NCBI RefSeq assembly: GCF_010015445.1
Contig: NC_053118.1
Location: 19,705,437-19,769,436 of the forward strand
DNA length: 64,000 nt
Direction of reading: 5' to 3'
Origin: Perca fluviatilis
Lineage: Eukaryota; Chordata; Actinopteri; Perciformes; Percidae
Below, piece after piece: positions 49,870 to 61,700 of this stretch. How positions within the stretch are numbered: position 1 is the stretch's first letter; every line of letters begins with the position of its first letter. The notes under the pieces were generated by a model, which saw only the letters and a program-made list of their open reading frames with translations, searched no databases and was not told the DNA's origin. The position numbers and the translations under genes are program-made.

Positions 49870-52800
49870 AATTAAATCTCATTTAAAGTGCATGACATTT
49901 ATTTTTATCTCCCTCAAAAATAACTTGTGCATTCAGTCCAAGATGTTCTTTGTCCTTCTTCCAGTTCAGCCACTGTGAAGATGATTCCATATGTGACATC
50001 TACCATTCACAAGAGTCAGTGTTTACTAATATGTGCACTGTATAAGAGTTAATGCATCACTCACACATTTAAACACATTTCTGAGACTTTAAAATCTCTA
50101 AAAGAAAGCCGTAAATCTGTTACATTTGATAGTCTGGTGTTGATATTCCCATATTAGGCGACAGAGACCGATGTTTGACATTGTATTTTGATTGTTTGTC
50201 CCATCTTTACAGTCGAATTAACCTGCCTTGGCCTATACCTGACACCATTTTAATCTGTATTACTATCACAGGTTAGAACATTCAGGTCTGTCCTAACGAA
50301 GTGTAGTTACTTCATTTCTTTTAATCTTTTTGTTAATAAACTGAAGTGACCACTGGATGGTGCTGAGATCCTAACCTTCTGTGTGATGCCCTGACCTGTA
50401 GGCAAACCGAGATAAAGCTCCGGTCCTCCTCTGGCTGCAAGGCGGACCCGGTGGCACCTCCATGTTCGGTCTCTTTGTGGAACATGGACCATATGTGGTG
50501 TATAAGAACTTGACCGGTAAGAAGAACTGATCTGACACTACAGCAGCGTACATAAACATTCACTATAATCCTTAAAGTAATAAGCTTGAGCCCCGTATAA
50601 TTTGTGTTGGAGCATTGTTGATTTTTCTCTGACCTGGTCCTGTTTTTTCGTCTTTGCAGTTGGTTTGAGGGATTACGCTTGGACATCGAGATATTCGGTT
50701 TTGTACATTGACAATCCGGTACGTATTACTTTATTTATCCTCAGACAAAAAAAAAAAGCCACAAACTAAAAACATGAAACACATCTTTCATTCAAGGGCT
50801 CTCAGCTGATCTGACTTTTTAATGTGCATGAGTATTTACTGACAAGTCTTTGACGAAGAAGATTTGTTTTCTAGGTTGGAACGGGTTTCAGCTTCACTGA
50901 TGATGACCGAGGTTTTGCTCAGAACCAGGATGATGTTGGCAGAGATCTGTACAGGTAAAATACCTGCCATCCAATTTTTTTAAATTTGTGTTCTTATCAC
51001 TTTGATCTATGAGTCTGGTGTTTGATTGTTACTAACTCTTTTATTATTCCCATCTCTTCCTTTTATTAAAAGTGCTTTAACACAGTTCTTCCAGCTCTTT
51101 CCTGAGTATCAGTCCAATGACTTCTATGCAACTGGAGAGGTATGTTTATTTATTTTTTCTTCAAGCTTTGCAAATTAATATTTTCAAAATGTATAGTAGT
51201 GGCATTACACAAGTGGCTTTTGTTAACTTGTACACATTACAATAGTAAAAAAAAATATATATATATATACATACATACATACATACATACATACATACAT
51301 ACATACATACATACATACATACATACTCACTCATTAGAGAAAATCCTTGTCATGTAAGATATGGAACACATTTTGGATGAGATGGAAGTTTGTCTTAAAA
51401 TATCACCGCAACAAGACCATGATAGTTTCCGACAACAACAACAAATTCTGTCTATGTAAAACATTATCCTAACCCATGCTAATCTTCTGTCCCCATGCAG
51501 TCTTATGCAGGGAAGTATGTTCCTGCCATTTCGTACTACATCCATAAAAACAACCCCACTGCCAAAGTGAAAATTAACTTCATGGGGATGGCTATTGGTG
51601 ATGGGCTCTGTGATCCAGAACTGGTGCGTATCTGATAAAATGAAGTCATTTTCTGATAATTTCTCAGTTTTTAAACTAAATCATCTTGACTGATGAATTT
51701 CCAATGTCTCCAGATTGTACTTTGCTTTGTGGCAAATGCCCCTAATTTATTTTAATCTAATTTCTCATCTTTCATCTAATATCTCATCACATTTCTAGTC
51801 TTAGCTCTTATTTCATTTATCTCATACAATGGGGAGGCTCATCAGGCAATCTGACTTTGGTTAATAAATAAACTCTCTCTCGTTTTCTTTCATATTTTCC
51901 TACACTTAAAAAAAGTCCCGCTCCAGCAGGGAGTATTTCACTTCTTTTGCCTGATCCTGTCAGGTGTATAGTAGTCTATAGTTCAGTCATGTCAATGTAG
52001 AAATTAGTATAATATTTTACTTTTCTTCCATCTCAGATGCTGGGTGGTTATGGTGAGTTCCTGTACCAAACCGGCATGATAGATGAACTCCAAAAACAGT
52101 ATGTCGTCCAGCAGACAGACTTGGGGGTTAAACTCATTCAGCACCAGAAGTGGGTGGAGGCCTTTCAGGTAAGAGTTCCCTCTTACGTTTGTCAAAATAC
52201 ATTTTGAAATGCATTTTTATTCTCCCATCTTTCTGAAACAAACAATAAAATTGTGAATACAATCAAAACATTAGCTGACCATTTTGTTAATGTCTCACTT
52301 CAGGTTTTTGATAGTTTGCTGAATGGTGACGTGGAACCATATCCCTCTTTCTTTCAAAATGCTACTGGCTGCACCAACTACTTCAACTACATGACATGCC
52401 AGGTGAGTAGAAACCTTGGCAGAGCTTCAAAGCTGCCTGTGTGACTTCTCAAAAACAAACCTTTCAAAACATTACTTTAACGCCATTACATTTGCTTTTT
52501 GTGCACCACAGGAGCCTGAAGACCAGGAGTACTTCTCCCAGTTTGTGACTCTGCCGGCGGTGCGACGTGCCATCCACGTGGGGAATTTGACGTTCCACGA
52601 CGGCTCAGAGGTGGAGAAGCACCTTCTACAGGATGTCATGAAGAGCATCAAACCGTGGCTCGGGGTGCTGATGGACAACTATAGGGTGAGGGGTGTGGGA
52701 TTATCCACTGTAGTTGTGTGTTGTCTGCAATGTGCAGCGGTAGTAGACTGCTTAGAAAGTCCCCCTAATCCCTCTTCTCCACACATCCAGGTCTTAATCT

Positions 52801-53832
52801 ACAGCGGTCAGCTGGATGTAATTGTAGCAGCTCCACTGACTGAGAGGTTCCTGCCTACTGTCAACTGGACCGGAGCAGCTGAGTACAAAACAGCCCCTCG
52901 CTTCCACTGGAAGCTTCAGCCCGGCGACACAGAGGTGGCAGGTTACGTGAGACAAGTGGGAGAGTTTTACCAGGTGAGCAGTTAGTCGAAAAACAATAGG
53001 CTCGTTCGAGATGAGCCAGATCTGCGCAGAATCGATCACCGGCGATCGCCGCCCAATGCATGCCGGTTAGATTTGTGTCCGACTTGCTCTGACGTCATGC
53101 ACACGTGGGCAACGATAATCTCACGAGACCAAGGCGGCCGCAGTTCTGAGATGCAGGTAGCGCAGTTGCTTTTCACCAACTGCAAGAGCCAGGCGGACCC
53201 AGGGCATGCAGCTGATTGGTTCAGAATCAACTCAACATGATGACGTTTTATATAAACTTTTTATTGATTTTGAATCGGAGGGATTTTAACTGCTATTTGT
53301 CTGATTTAAAAGCTTATTCTATACAGAACATCTGTTGTGTGACTGATAGTTATGTTTAGAAGTCAGAGAGACCAAATCTGTTCAGATTATGGATCATCTA
53401 CAGTCTGTTGTTAATTAAAATCAGCAACAGATCGCATGTAGAGAATTTTGACAGCTACTCTGTCATAATAAAATCAACTGGAGACTGTGTAGGAGCTGAT
53501 ATATGGGTCTGAGAATCGGACCACAGTGTTTCTGTCACTTCCTGTTCAGCCTGAAGGCTGCTGGAATCAGCTGGAAAACTGTCCGACTTGAGAGCGGATT
53601 TTTGTCCCCGCCCCCGGCTGCTGCCGCCTGCTCTCGTCTACTTTACAGGCGAGGCGCAGTTCATTTCGAACGTGCCTAATGTGAAATGTACTCTGTGAAC
53701 ACCTGTGTTTAATTATCTCCTCTTTTCACGCAGGTCATCATCCGAGGAGGAGGACACATTCTGCCTTACGACCAACCGGCGAGGTCCTTTGACATGATTG
53801 ACAGATTCCTTTCAACGCAGGGCTGGAAATGA
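48401..53832 (+). CDS. cpvl: Probable serine carboxypeptidase CPVL, complete
   Basis: A secretory-pathway/lysosomal S10 serine carboxypeptidase that trims C-terminal residues. Exons: 48401-48405, 48540-48718, 49255-49376, 50402-50516, 50660-50718, 50875-50954, 51073-51139, 51501-51623, 52037-52168, 52304-52402, 52512-52685, 52791-52973, 53734-53832. They join in phase to 478 aa (human about 476). The first exon holds only ATGAG; joined to exon 2 it gives the signal peptide [20 protein letters not shown]. Oxyanion motif [12 protein letters not shown] is at residues about 111-122. The catalytic triad is Ser210 in GESYAGKY, Asp394 in YSGQLDVIV and His454 in [11 protein letters not shown]. Also present: YIDNPVGTGFSF. 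N-glycosylation sequons: NLT, NAT, NLT, NWT. All active-site residues are intact. Confidence 0.96.
48768..49162. mobile_element. hAT-like MITE in cpvl intron 2
   Basis: The ends TAGGGCAGCACGATAT and ATATTGTGCAGTCCTA are imperfect inverted repeats of the common TAGGGCTGCACGATAT type. Inner words ATCGTGCAAATTGACATCACGATGATG continue the pattern. The target duplication is not clear. 395 bp. Confidence 0.65.
49808..49866. repeat. (TA)n microsatellite
   Basis: TG units followed by about 22 TA units in cpvl intron 3. Confidence 0.9.
51255..51326. repeat. (TA)n/(CATA)n microsatellite
   Basis: A short TA run followed by about 14 perfect CATA units in cpvl intron 7. Confidence 0.95.
52997..53678. 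mobile_element. MITE in the last cpvl intron
   Basis: The left end TAGGCTCGTTCGAGATGAGC mirrors the right end TTCATTTCGAACGTGCCTA. GC-rich sub-terminal regions (GCCGCCC, GGCGGCCGC / CCCGCCCCC, GCTGCCGCC) flank an AT-rich centre. It fills most of the 760-bp intron and ends 55 bp before the final coding exon. Target duplication ambiguous (TA). Confidence 0.65.
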
Positions 53833-54227
53833 AACACAGCTGATCAAAGCACCTCCTCTTTTAAATAGCATCTTTTTAATTATTGGCTGTTGATTTTAAA
53901 GACTGTTGTAAATCAGCACGTTGTTGGATTTGCACACATCTCTAGGTGACATTAGGTGGAGGACTTTGAACTGCTCTCTGATGCACTGCAAAATGAAAAA
54001 AAAAGAAGTAAATTTTGCCTGAATCCCAGCCCACATCATCAAATGGTACAAATTAAGTAAAAATGACATTTTAATCTGATTAACAGGACTGCTTTCCATG
54101 AAAACATTTCATGTTTATTTCTGTTTTGATTGTGTGAGAAAAATATCTTTCATGTTGCATTCAATCGGAAAATGCAGGATGATGAAATACAAGAAAACAC
54201 CTTGACACCAGTGTGGAATTATCTTGA

Positions 54228-54233
54228 AATAAA
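54228..54233 (+). terminator. cpvl: cpvl polyadenylation signal
   Basis: AATAAA 396 bp after the stop codon, followed by a T/G-rich stretch (TGTTTTGTTTTTCTGTTTT). Confidence 0.75.
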
Positions 54234-54249
54234 ATGTTTTGTTTTTCTG

Positions 54250-55010
54250 TTTTAATGATCAGAGAAAAGGAATGAATTTAGCATCTGACAGTGTTTTTTA
54301 AAAAAAAAAATTTAATTGACTTCTGTTGCAGTACAGATATGGCAGCACCTGTTGTTGAAAAGGGATTTCTCCTGTCAAGTACGGTTTGATTAATCTTCAA
54401 ACTGTCCACCAGGGGTCCCTGTGTGTAAAGAAATGTCACTGGAAAGCCAAACAATATCACTAGCACTCATTCAATGTATTTTTTAAAAGGTAATACCGTT
54501 ACATTCCTGATTATCTGAAGTTAGGTCCTAAAAACTATTAAATTACTCTATCTCTGAAAAATGGGGGCATATTGCAACAATACACAATGCTTGTTAATGA
54601 AATTATTTTTGGCTAGTGTGGCTTCAGAATGTATTTGCCACGCTGCACTGGTCTGTAGTTTTAGTTGGTTATTTTTTTGGACGGATTGCCATAAAGATGT
54701 TTTTGTACATTAGTTAACTGACATGTTATTTCATCAGGCAACTATCAAGATGTCTAGACAGATTAATAATTAACGAGTATCCCAATCCTTTAAAGCACCT
54801 AACTATTTAATGAGCAGTTATGTCTCAAGGACAAGCGTCCTGTTTGTTTACTGGGAAAGTTTTCTTTTAATAGAATTCTTCAAATATTCAATTGATATCT
54901 CTTCATTTCATTTGTGCACTCTAGTTATCGGCACATAAAATAATTGTGTCACTAGTCAAGTACAAGTAGTGACATCAAATCCCATCAGTTAGTTTGTATG
55001 TTACACAACA
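54250..55010. other. Convergent spacer between cpvl and creb5
   Basis: About 760 bp between the two predicted 3' ends. AT-rich; no gene or clear repeat seen. Confidence 0.45.
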
Positions 55011-57624
55011 AGTGCTTTATTTTCATACCGTAATGTAGCTGCAGTGATACTTTAACATCTGTACAAATGCAAAACAAAATGAAGACAATGTCATTACAGA
55101 TACACACAAAATGTACAAAGTTATGCGGGAAAGAATGGATTCGTCAGTCCATTACATATAAACAATGTATTTAAGCGCTGAAATGAGCCTCGACGTACAA
55201 CAAAAGGCCACAAGTGCTATGCAAACATTATTTACAAACATGTACCACACATTGACTCCCTTCAAAAAGAAAGGTGGTTGCATTACATGTACAGGATAAC
55301 CGAAATTAATGACATTATGTACAATATTTATAGTTTTAGATTTAAAATAATACAATTATAACATCATTAATACATAGGAATTGTTCTCCACCTCTCACAA
55401 ATCCACACCGATGCACTTACACTGCACTTCCATCTGTCTTTTTTTGTCTGCCTCGGCAGTAATGTCTTTTTCTGAACCTGGACCCACTGTCAAAAAAAGA
55501 AAACTAACTCTAAAATAGCTAACCTCCAAAGTATTCCAGTTGAAAGTATTTTGAGGTCATTGCCATACTTTTCACATGCAAGAGGTTAATTTGGAATGGT
55601 CTAACAGTCTAAATATGGTTTAAAAACAACCTAAAATAAGGCAAGCTTCAGTTCAAAGGGTTGGTACGACAAAGCCCTTTTCAAGAGAATCAAATTTCTC
55701 TGTCTCATCGGAACACACAGACTCCAGGGTTAACACATTAACAGTCCGAATGCTTCGACAAAACTTGAATGTTATGAGGATAAAGATTTACATTTCACGT
55801 CCTTCAACTTTATTTTCCAGAATAAAAAGGGCACAAACGTAACGAGCTCTAGGCTCCCTTCTTTTATCTACACACACGTGATGCATGCCAGGCACAGTTT
55901 CTCCATAAAGCCAAACACAGTTAAGTTTCTCGCTGGTGTGTGAAAAGGGAGGGGGATCACTGAGAATTACCGGGACCTTTAATATGGCTATTCTACCCTC
56001 TGGCATGACAGAGGACAAAGTGCATAGACAGCTCTGCGATCGCTCCACCTGTCAGTGGAATGTATTTCATCCATCCTACTGTAAAACACAGTGCATTATG
56101 GTCATCATGCTAATGAGTCGACATTCCTGGTCATAGGAAAGAGATAAAGAGGAGTCAACATGAGAAGGCGTGAAGTTTCAAGGCTGGAATGGAGAATAAA
56201 AAAAAAAAAACGTCACTATTAGTACAGCCTTTACTCTGCAGCGGCGGCCTGAGAAAGAGAGGAAGAGAAATTGATGAAGTCAGAGAGGTCAAATGAAAAG
56301 CGGGTATTTTTCTCCTTGGTCAGCTGGTTTTGCGCTTACGTGCAGCAGACATCCAAGACGAAAGCCGAGACAACTCATTAATAACACACTGAGAATAGTT
56401 TTGATTGTTTGAAGAGAACGAGTTGCTGTCTACAGAAAGCCAACAAAAGATTTTAAGAAAGATTCAGGCACATTGTGACATTTTGGAAAGCACAGGCATA
56501 AACTGCTCCTCTTTTTGTCTTTAGAAACCCTAAAACACTTTGCCAGTTGTAAGATGCCAGTCATATATATATATATATATATAAAAAAATAAAATAAAAA
56601 TCATGCTCACAGTCACTTTCTCACACACTTTTTTTGTTTTTCTTTCTTTACACACCCACTGAACTTTGTTCTGCAGAGGAAAGAAGGCAAAACATAATAT
56701 ACATCATTCACATGCATACTCAAAACTATGGATCCTAAAATCCAGATGCACAAACACGAAAAGAGGCCTCAATAATTAAAGCTTCAGTTGGTCCTGGAGA
56801 GCGGAGGAGTTTTTGACAACTCCTGAGCTGCCTCACTGGTATCACAGTGTACAGTTCTGTAGCTGTAACAGCATCGTCCTCGGGACCAGAGTGGCTTGGC
56901 CATGCTGATCAAGTGGACACACAGTAGAGAAGATGATCAATACTGCGATGTATTGCTTTGATCATGTTTTCACTGTCGTGCTGTATTTTATGACACTCTT
57001 TAAGAATACCGCTGACAGGGAAATGGTTAACAGTCATTTACGCTTCAAGAAAAGAAAAGGATCATTACACCTGCTTGCATATTCCTGTCTTCAAGACATC
57101 ATGGTGACAGTTTGACTTGGTTTCAAAAGACAACTTAAAGGCAGCAACATCCCACTCATAGTGTCTGTTGCATACACTCAACACACTGTCCACGTGTAAT
57201 ATTCAGAGAAAGATTTGACTTATTTTTCAGTCCATCGGGCATACAGAGATGTAAGGCCTGCTAATAGAGATGGCAGTCTGAGGCTTATGTTTCTGTCCTC
57301 AGGGTCCATGACCGCTGTGGTCCATTTTGTACCATTACACAACAGAAAAATTCACTTAAATGCTGCATGAGATTAGCAGAAACTCCCTTTTTGCTAAAAG
57401 CATGAAAAACAGATAAGAAAGATGCAACAAACCATAGAACATTTATGCGTTAATAGGATTGGTCTATAAAAATACATACTGTAGCTACTGTATAAAGAAC
57501 AGCCTCACAGGCCTTTGAGGTTTCTCTTGATGGAGGGAGAGGGGGGCCAGCATGTGCAGTTGGCAACCCTCAGAAAGCAGGGTAGCAGGGGGAGTTTGGG
57601 CAGGGGTTATAGTCTCTCTTGAAC
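55011..57624 (-). other. creb5: Probable creb5 3' untranslated region
   Basis: Minus-strand sequence after the creb5 stop. An AATAAA (plus-strand TTTATT, 55016-55021) marks a likely 3' end, giving a roughly 2.6-kb UTR. It includes a short (AT)n run near 56565-56582 and an A-rich run near 56200. Confidence 0.5.
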
Positions 57625-60600
57625 CTAGTGGATGGGGTTAATGTCTGTGCGGTGATTGGTTTGTCCGTGCACACTGCTGCCCCCTATGGTTGTGGTGGAG
57701 GTGGTGATGGTGTTGTGCTGAATGACCTGCTGCTGGGAGCACGCTGGAGCTGGACTGCCCGCCGGACTGCTGTCTGGACCTGAGGAGACAGCAAAGACAT
57801 CAATGAGGATGGACGACATGTGTGAAGAGTAGTGTAAATACTATGACCTTCAAGCTCTGCACTAAGGCTTTAAAATATAATGTGATAGTAAAATAAATTA
57901 TAGTAAATAATGTCAAAGCAAACACAGACCAAATCTCATTATTGTAAAAAAAAACAGCTTTATTAGCAGAAATGCATACATGTAAAACACATGACACATT
58001 AAATTCACATCTTAAGTCTCACCTGTCATCCCAAAATAGGCCATAAATGGATAGCACAAAAATGGAAAAGTGAATCACTCAACTCCATAAACACACCTGA
58101 TGAAGATTGGACACATTAAAGGTGACATCTGTACACAAGCTAGACTCATCAATGAAAGTCTCTCCCAGCCCAGTCTGGGAGTTGGCTCTCTTCTGTATAA
58201 AAGAACCCTTCAGCCAAGGGGGATGTGAGCCTTATTTTCCTGCGCTAAAGCCACACAGGGAGGTGCCCTACACTAATTACATGGAAATGTCACTTGTATC
58301 CCTATCAAAGGGTGGGGCTCTGATGTCATGCACGGCTGAGCCGAGGCACAGTCCGGTAATCAGTGAGATCTTGGGGCATCCATAAGAGTTTGGATGCCAA
58401 TGTACAGCCTGTGACGTCTTTCTCACGTTGAGTCTCGGCTGCCTCTGTGCGCGGAGGTGCCGTCAGATGGAAAAACAGGTCTCATACGGGATTCAGACTA
58501 CCAACTCCCAGTCCAGGCTGGCTACCAGAGTGTGCAACACCCATATGTGAAAGGAAGAGTCCTGCCGCGAGCGTGGGAGCTGGATACCAGCACATAGGAG
58601 CGAAGAGTCTTGGCAGTCACTGAGTGTCCATCACAGTTCAGTTTGTAGAGTTTAAATCTTTCCTCTGGCAAGACAATTAACATTTTCCCCACAGCGCTAT
58701 CCGCACTGTCGGACTAAGGCACACACATGAAGACGTGTTTTTTTGTCAAATTCCCAAGTGTGTGTGTGTCTGTGTTTATGTCTGAGCTACTCACTGAGGT
58801 AACCTTGGGACTCTTTCTGCATAGTGGTGATGGGACAGTCCTTGTGTGTGAGGAGAAGCTGCTTGAGTTGGGTCACCTCGTTCTTTAGCATGGTCACTTC
58901 ATTCTGAAATGCAGGAAAAACAGAAATATTTCAAGACTATAAATCAGGGAATCCACAATTAAAGCACGCTACGCTATTATCCTTAATGACTTGATAACTA
59001 TTAGTATGAGTCTATTGGTAACAAAAAGTGTATTCCCATTATAACTACAATATATTAATATGGCCAGCAGGGTTATTTCATATCTTGGAATGGGTTTAAG
59101 ACTTTTTAAATTTGAACTGAAAACCTGTGATACAAATTTGGGACGTGGTGCTAATGATGCTTTATAGGAATTGTAGGATGCAGTGTTTTTTGAGCTCTCA
59201 GACTTTTTTTACCATTCATTTTTTAATACGTCTAAATAGTAAAATAGGGTTTCAGATATGTTTCTTCAGTCCAACACTGATAACATCCAACAGATCATGT
59301 TATGAGTGTTTATGCACACTCATAATAACACCATTATCTCTTGTGCAGAAATGGATAATATCATTAAGAACTGAGTGAAATGTAGATGTTGAAGTTTTAG
59401 AAGTTCAGAGGGTTATTGAAGTTGTCAACACCTGAAGTTCATTGTGTACCTGAAGCTGCATGTTGGTCTGAGTGAGCTCTTCCGCTAACCCCCCCCCCTT
59501 TTTCTCTCTCCTTGCGCCCGCGCCCTTCTTTCTTTTATTTTTTTTTTTTTTTGTTTTCTCATCTTTTTTTTTTTTTTCAGAAACTTCCGCCGACGTTCGT
59601 CCGGATCCTCATCCACTACTCGCCTGCGCCGCCCGCCGCTGGGTGGCGGAGACTGCAGTGTCTGCGTGGGATGCATCTGCTGGGTTGCAGGTGACATCTG
59701 AAACCCAGGAGGAAAAGGTATCAGCATCACTGAGCTCTCTGATGGGACCATGTCTGTCTGCCAACCAGACATGTAACCATTCTGACACACCTGAAAAACA
59801 TCCAGCCACCTGTCTGATGTCACAGCTCCACTGCCCGAAAGGCCTCAATACAAGCATCTATACATTACCTCCTGCAGCTATTCCATGTCTGGCAACTTCC
59901 CCAAAAACAACATCTGGTTGGGCCACGTGCCCTGTGAGCCGGGCTATGGGCGTCAGTTGTGACAGAGTGAGTGACTGGGCTGATTCACCAGCCTGCCCAC
60001 CTTGTTAAAGAGGTGTGAGGAGGCAGTTTTCCACGGCCCACTCCCACTTCGTCTAACACCACCAGCCGCAGTCAAAAGACTTGTTTCTAAAACCGTACGT
60101 GCACTGACAGATCTTGACATATACTTGGCAAGGTCAAGTGTTTTCAGTCTTCAGATCATTACCATTTTTTATGGGAACCATGGAAAATACAAGCTGCTTC
60201 AATGGCCTCTGTGCACACAGAGAGTGTTGTTTAAATGCCCTAATGATACATTTGGAACATACAGTGAATTGCATTTCTTGATGTCGGACTGTCCTTGATC
60301 CAAAATGCTTGGCATTGCAAAGGCCGTTAGACAATGCAAGGACAAAGTGTCTCACATCATGTTATTTTTATTGCTGTGAGCAACACTTTCGAACTTTTAA
60401 TTAAAATTAAACCAAAAATATTCACAGCCAAGATGTTCCAGGACTATTAGCCAAGGCTGTCTGGTCATCATCAGGACCAGCATTTATAGAACTCGTTCTG
60501 CACCTGGACAATGTTGTAGCCGCATAATGGCAGCTTGGCAGTTCAGGATGGTTTGGAGCATAGTTTTCAAAAGACAGTAGTGAGCATCCTTTATAATGGC

Positions 60601-61327
60601 TACTTTTTGGCCTCTACATGACCCTTTCCCTCCATGGCAGGCATCTGACACTGACCTGTAGCTGACCAACCTTTACAAAAATTACCTTTGAGATGGTTGC
60701 CAGGAAACTACTTGGCATTATGGCTGCAGTAAGGGAAAATGTGATCATCCATTGACTTACTGTGAATTTAAAGCATTATTTCAGCTATACTTAACTGCTA
60801 TATACTAAACCACTAATAGCTGACTTCAAAACTGCTCAGAGGGCTTTTAAAGAGCTGTCTTTCTTTTTAGTCATGATACATGTATGATATACAGTGGCAT
60901 CTTGCTATATGAGAGGTATTAATGTGCAGTGTAGTTAATGTGTTATTGACTTTGTGGCTCTTTCTAAAAAGCTTCGGCTCTCCCAGGAATGAGCTTTGCT
61001 TACATGAGAAGCAGAGTGCATTGGAGGGTGCGGTGAGGTCTGGTGTGGGTGCCCAGGATGTAGGTGGGCATTGTGGGAGTTTTGATGGGGGTTGTGTCCC
61101 TGCGGGTGGTGGTGTCCACCCTGGCCGTGGCCCTGGCTGTGGTGGTGGTGGCTGTGGTGCTGGTATGCGTGAGGAGGGGCTTGCAGGTGCTGGTGCGGGT
61201 GCGAGTGCATGTGATGGTGGGCGCCTTGCTCCTGCCGCGATGACATCATCTCCATCATGTGGCCCATGGAGTTCATGTTGCCGTTGGCAATGGTACCCGG
61301 GTGGTGTGAAAGTGCAGCCTTCAGCCT
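57625..61327 (-). CDS. creb5: cAMP-responsive element-binding protein 5, 3' four exons; bZIP exon damaged
   Basis: CREB5 is a bZIP transcription factor of the ATF2/ATF7 group that binds CRE sites as homo- or heterodimer with JUN. Exons in gene order: 61327-61004, 59697-59450, 58903-58795, 57779-57625 (stop TAG). The first visible exon is the His/Pro-rich segment (RLKAALSHHPGTIANGNMNS, MGHMMEMMSSRQ, then many HH/HPH runs ending SPHPPMHSASH). The next starts MSPATQQMHPTQTLQ and includes GGRRRRVVDEDPDERRRKFL. The leucine zipper continues as NEVTMLKNEVTQLKQLLLTH and CPITTMQKESQGYLS. The last exon gives PDSSPAGSPAPACSQQQVIQ and ends INPIH. In the second exon the basic region is absent (see 59486-59577), so this copy as written is frame-shifted and stops at 59487-59485. 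Upstream exons (zinc finger, transactivation domain) lie right of the window. Confidence 0.93.
59486..59577 (-). other. creb5: Low-complexity block replacing the creb5 basic region
   Basis: On the minus strand, codons for DERRRKFL stop at 59578 and codons for AEELTQTNMQLQ start at 59485. The 92 bp between are A-runs of about 15-16, a GGGCGCGGGCGC patch and a G10 run, encoding only Lys/Arg junk and a stop. Family members have about 24 residues (72 bp) here: the DNA-contact region plus the zipper start. With 72 bp in place the exon would be 228 bp (76 codons, phase 0 at both ends); as written it is 248 bp and out of frame. A consensus or gap-filling error is the likeliest cause. Confidence 0.85.
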
Positions 61328-61637
61328 CTGAGTAGACAAAAAGGACACCAAACACAATGTTTAACATCATTTTTTGTGAAAATATATATTTTTTTAAAGT
61401 TTGTGCATGCTCTCATCTCTCATCTCTAATTATCAACAGTTACAGAGCGGGTTCATGTGCTGACTAGGAGATGATGAATGGCTCCATGAATTCATATGTC
61501 TGGAGAACAAATCAAAGCCACTTAGGCTGTCCTCTGTCTCTCCTTCAGTCTTGTCATTCTCCCGCTTTACCTTCTGTGATTGCCATCCCACCAGTCCCTC
61601 CTCCTCATATTCCTAATAGCCCTCTCTCCCCTATGCA

Positions 61638-61700
<63 letters not shown>

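Noticed and set aside
52512..52985. Single 189-codon frame reading through a cpvl intron
   Set aside because: The stretch 52686-52790 is open by chance but has clean GT and AG borders and no CPVL homology; the spliced form keeps the family sequence.
59472..60008. 178-codon plus-strand open frame over the creb5 exon
   Set aside because: It is antisense to the conserved creb5 exon, starts in the corrupted homopolymer block and reads as Phe-rich junk; no splice or domain support.
60922..61335. Gly/Val-rich plus-strand frame of 137 codons
   Set aside because: Mirror image of the His/Pro-rich creb5 exon; codon bias of the minus-strand gene explains it.
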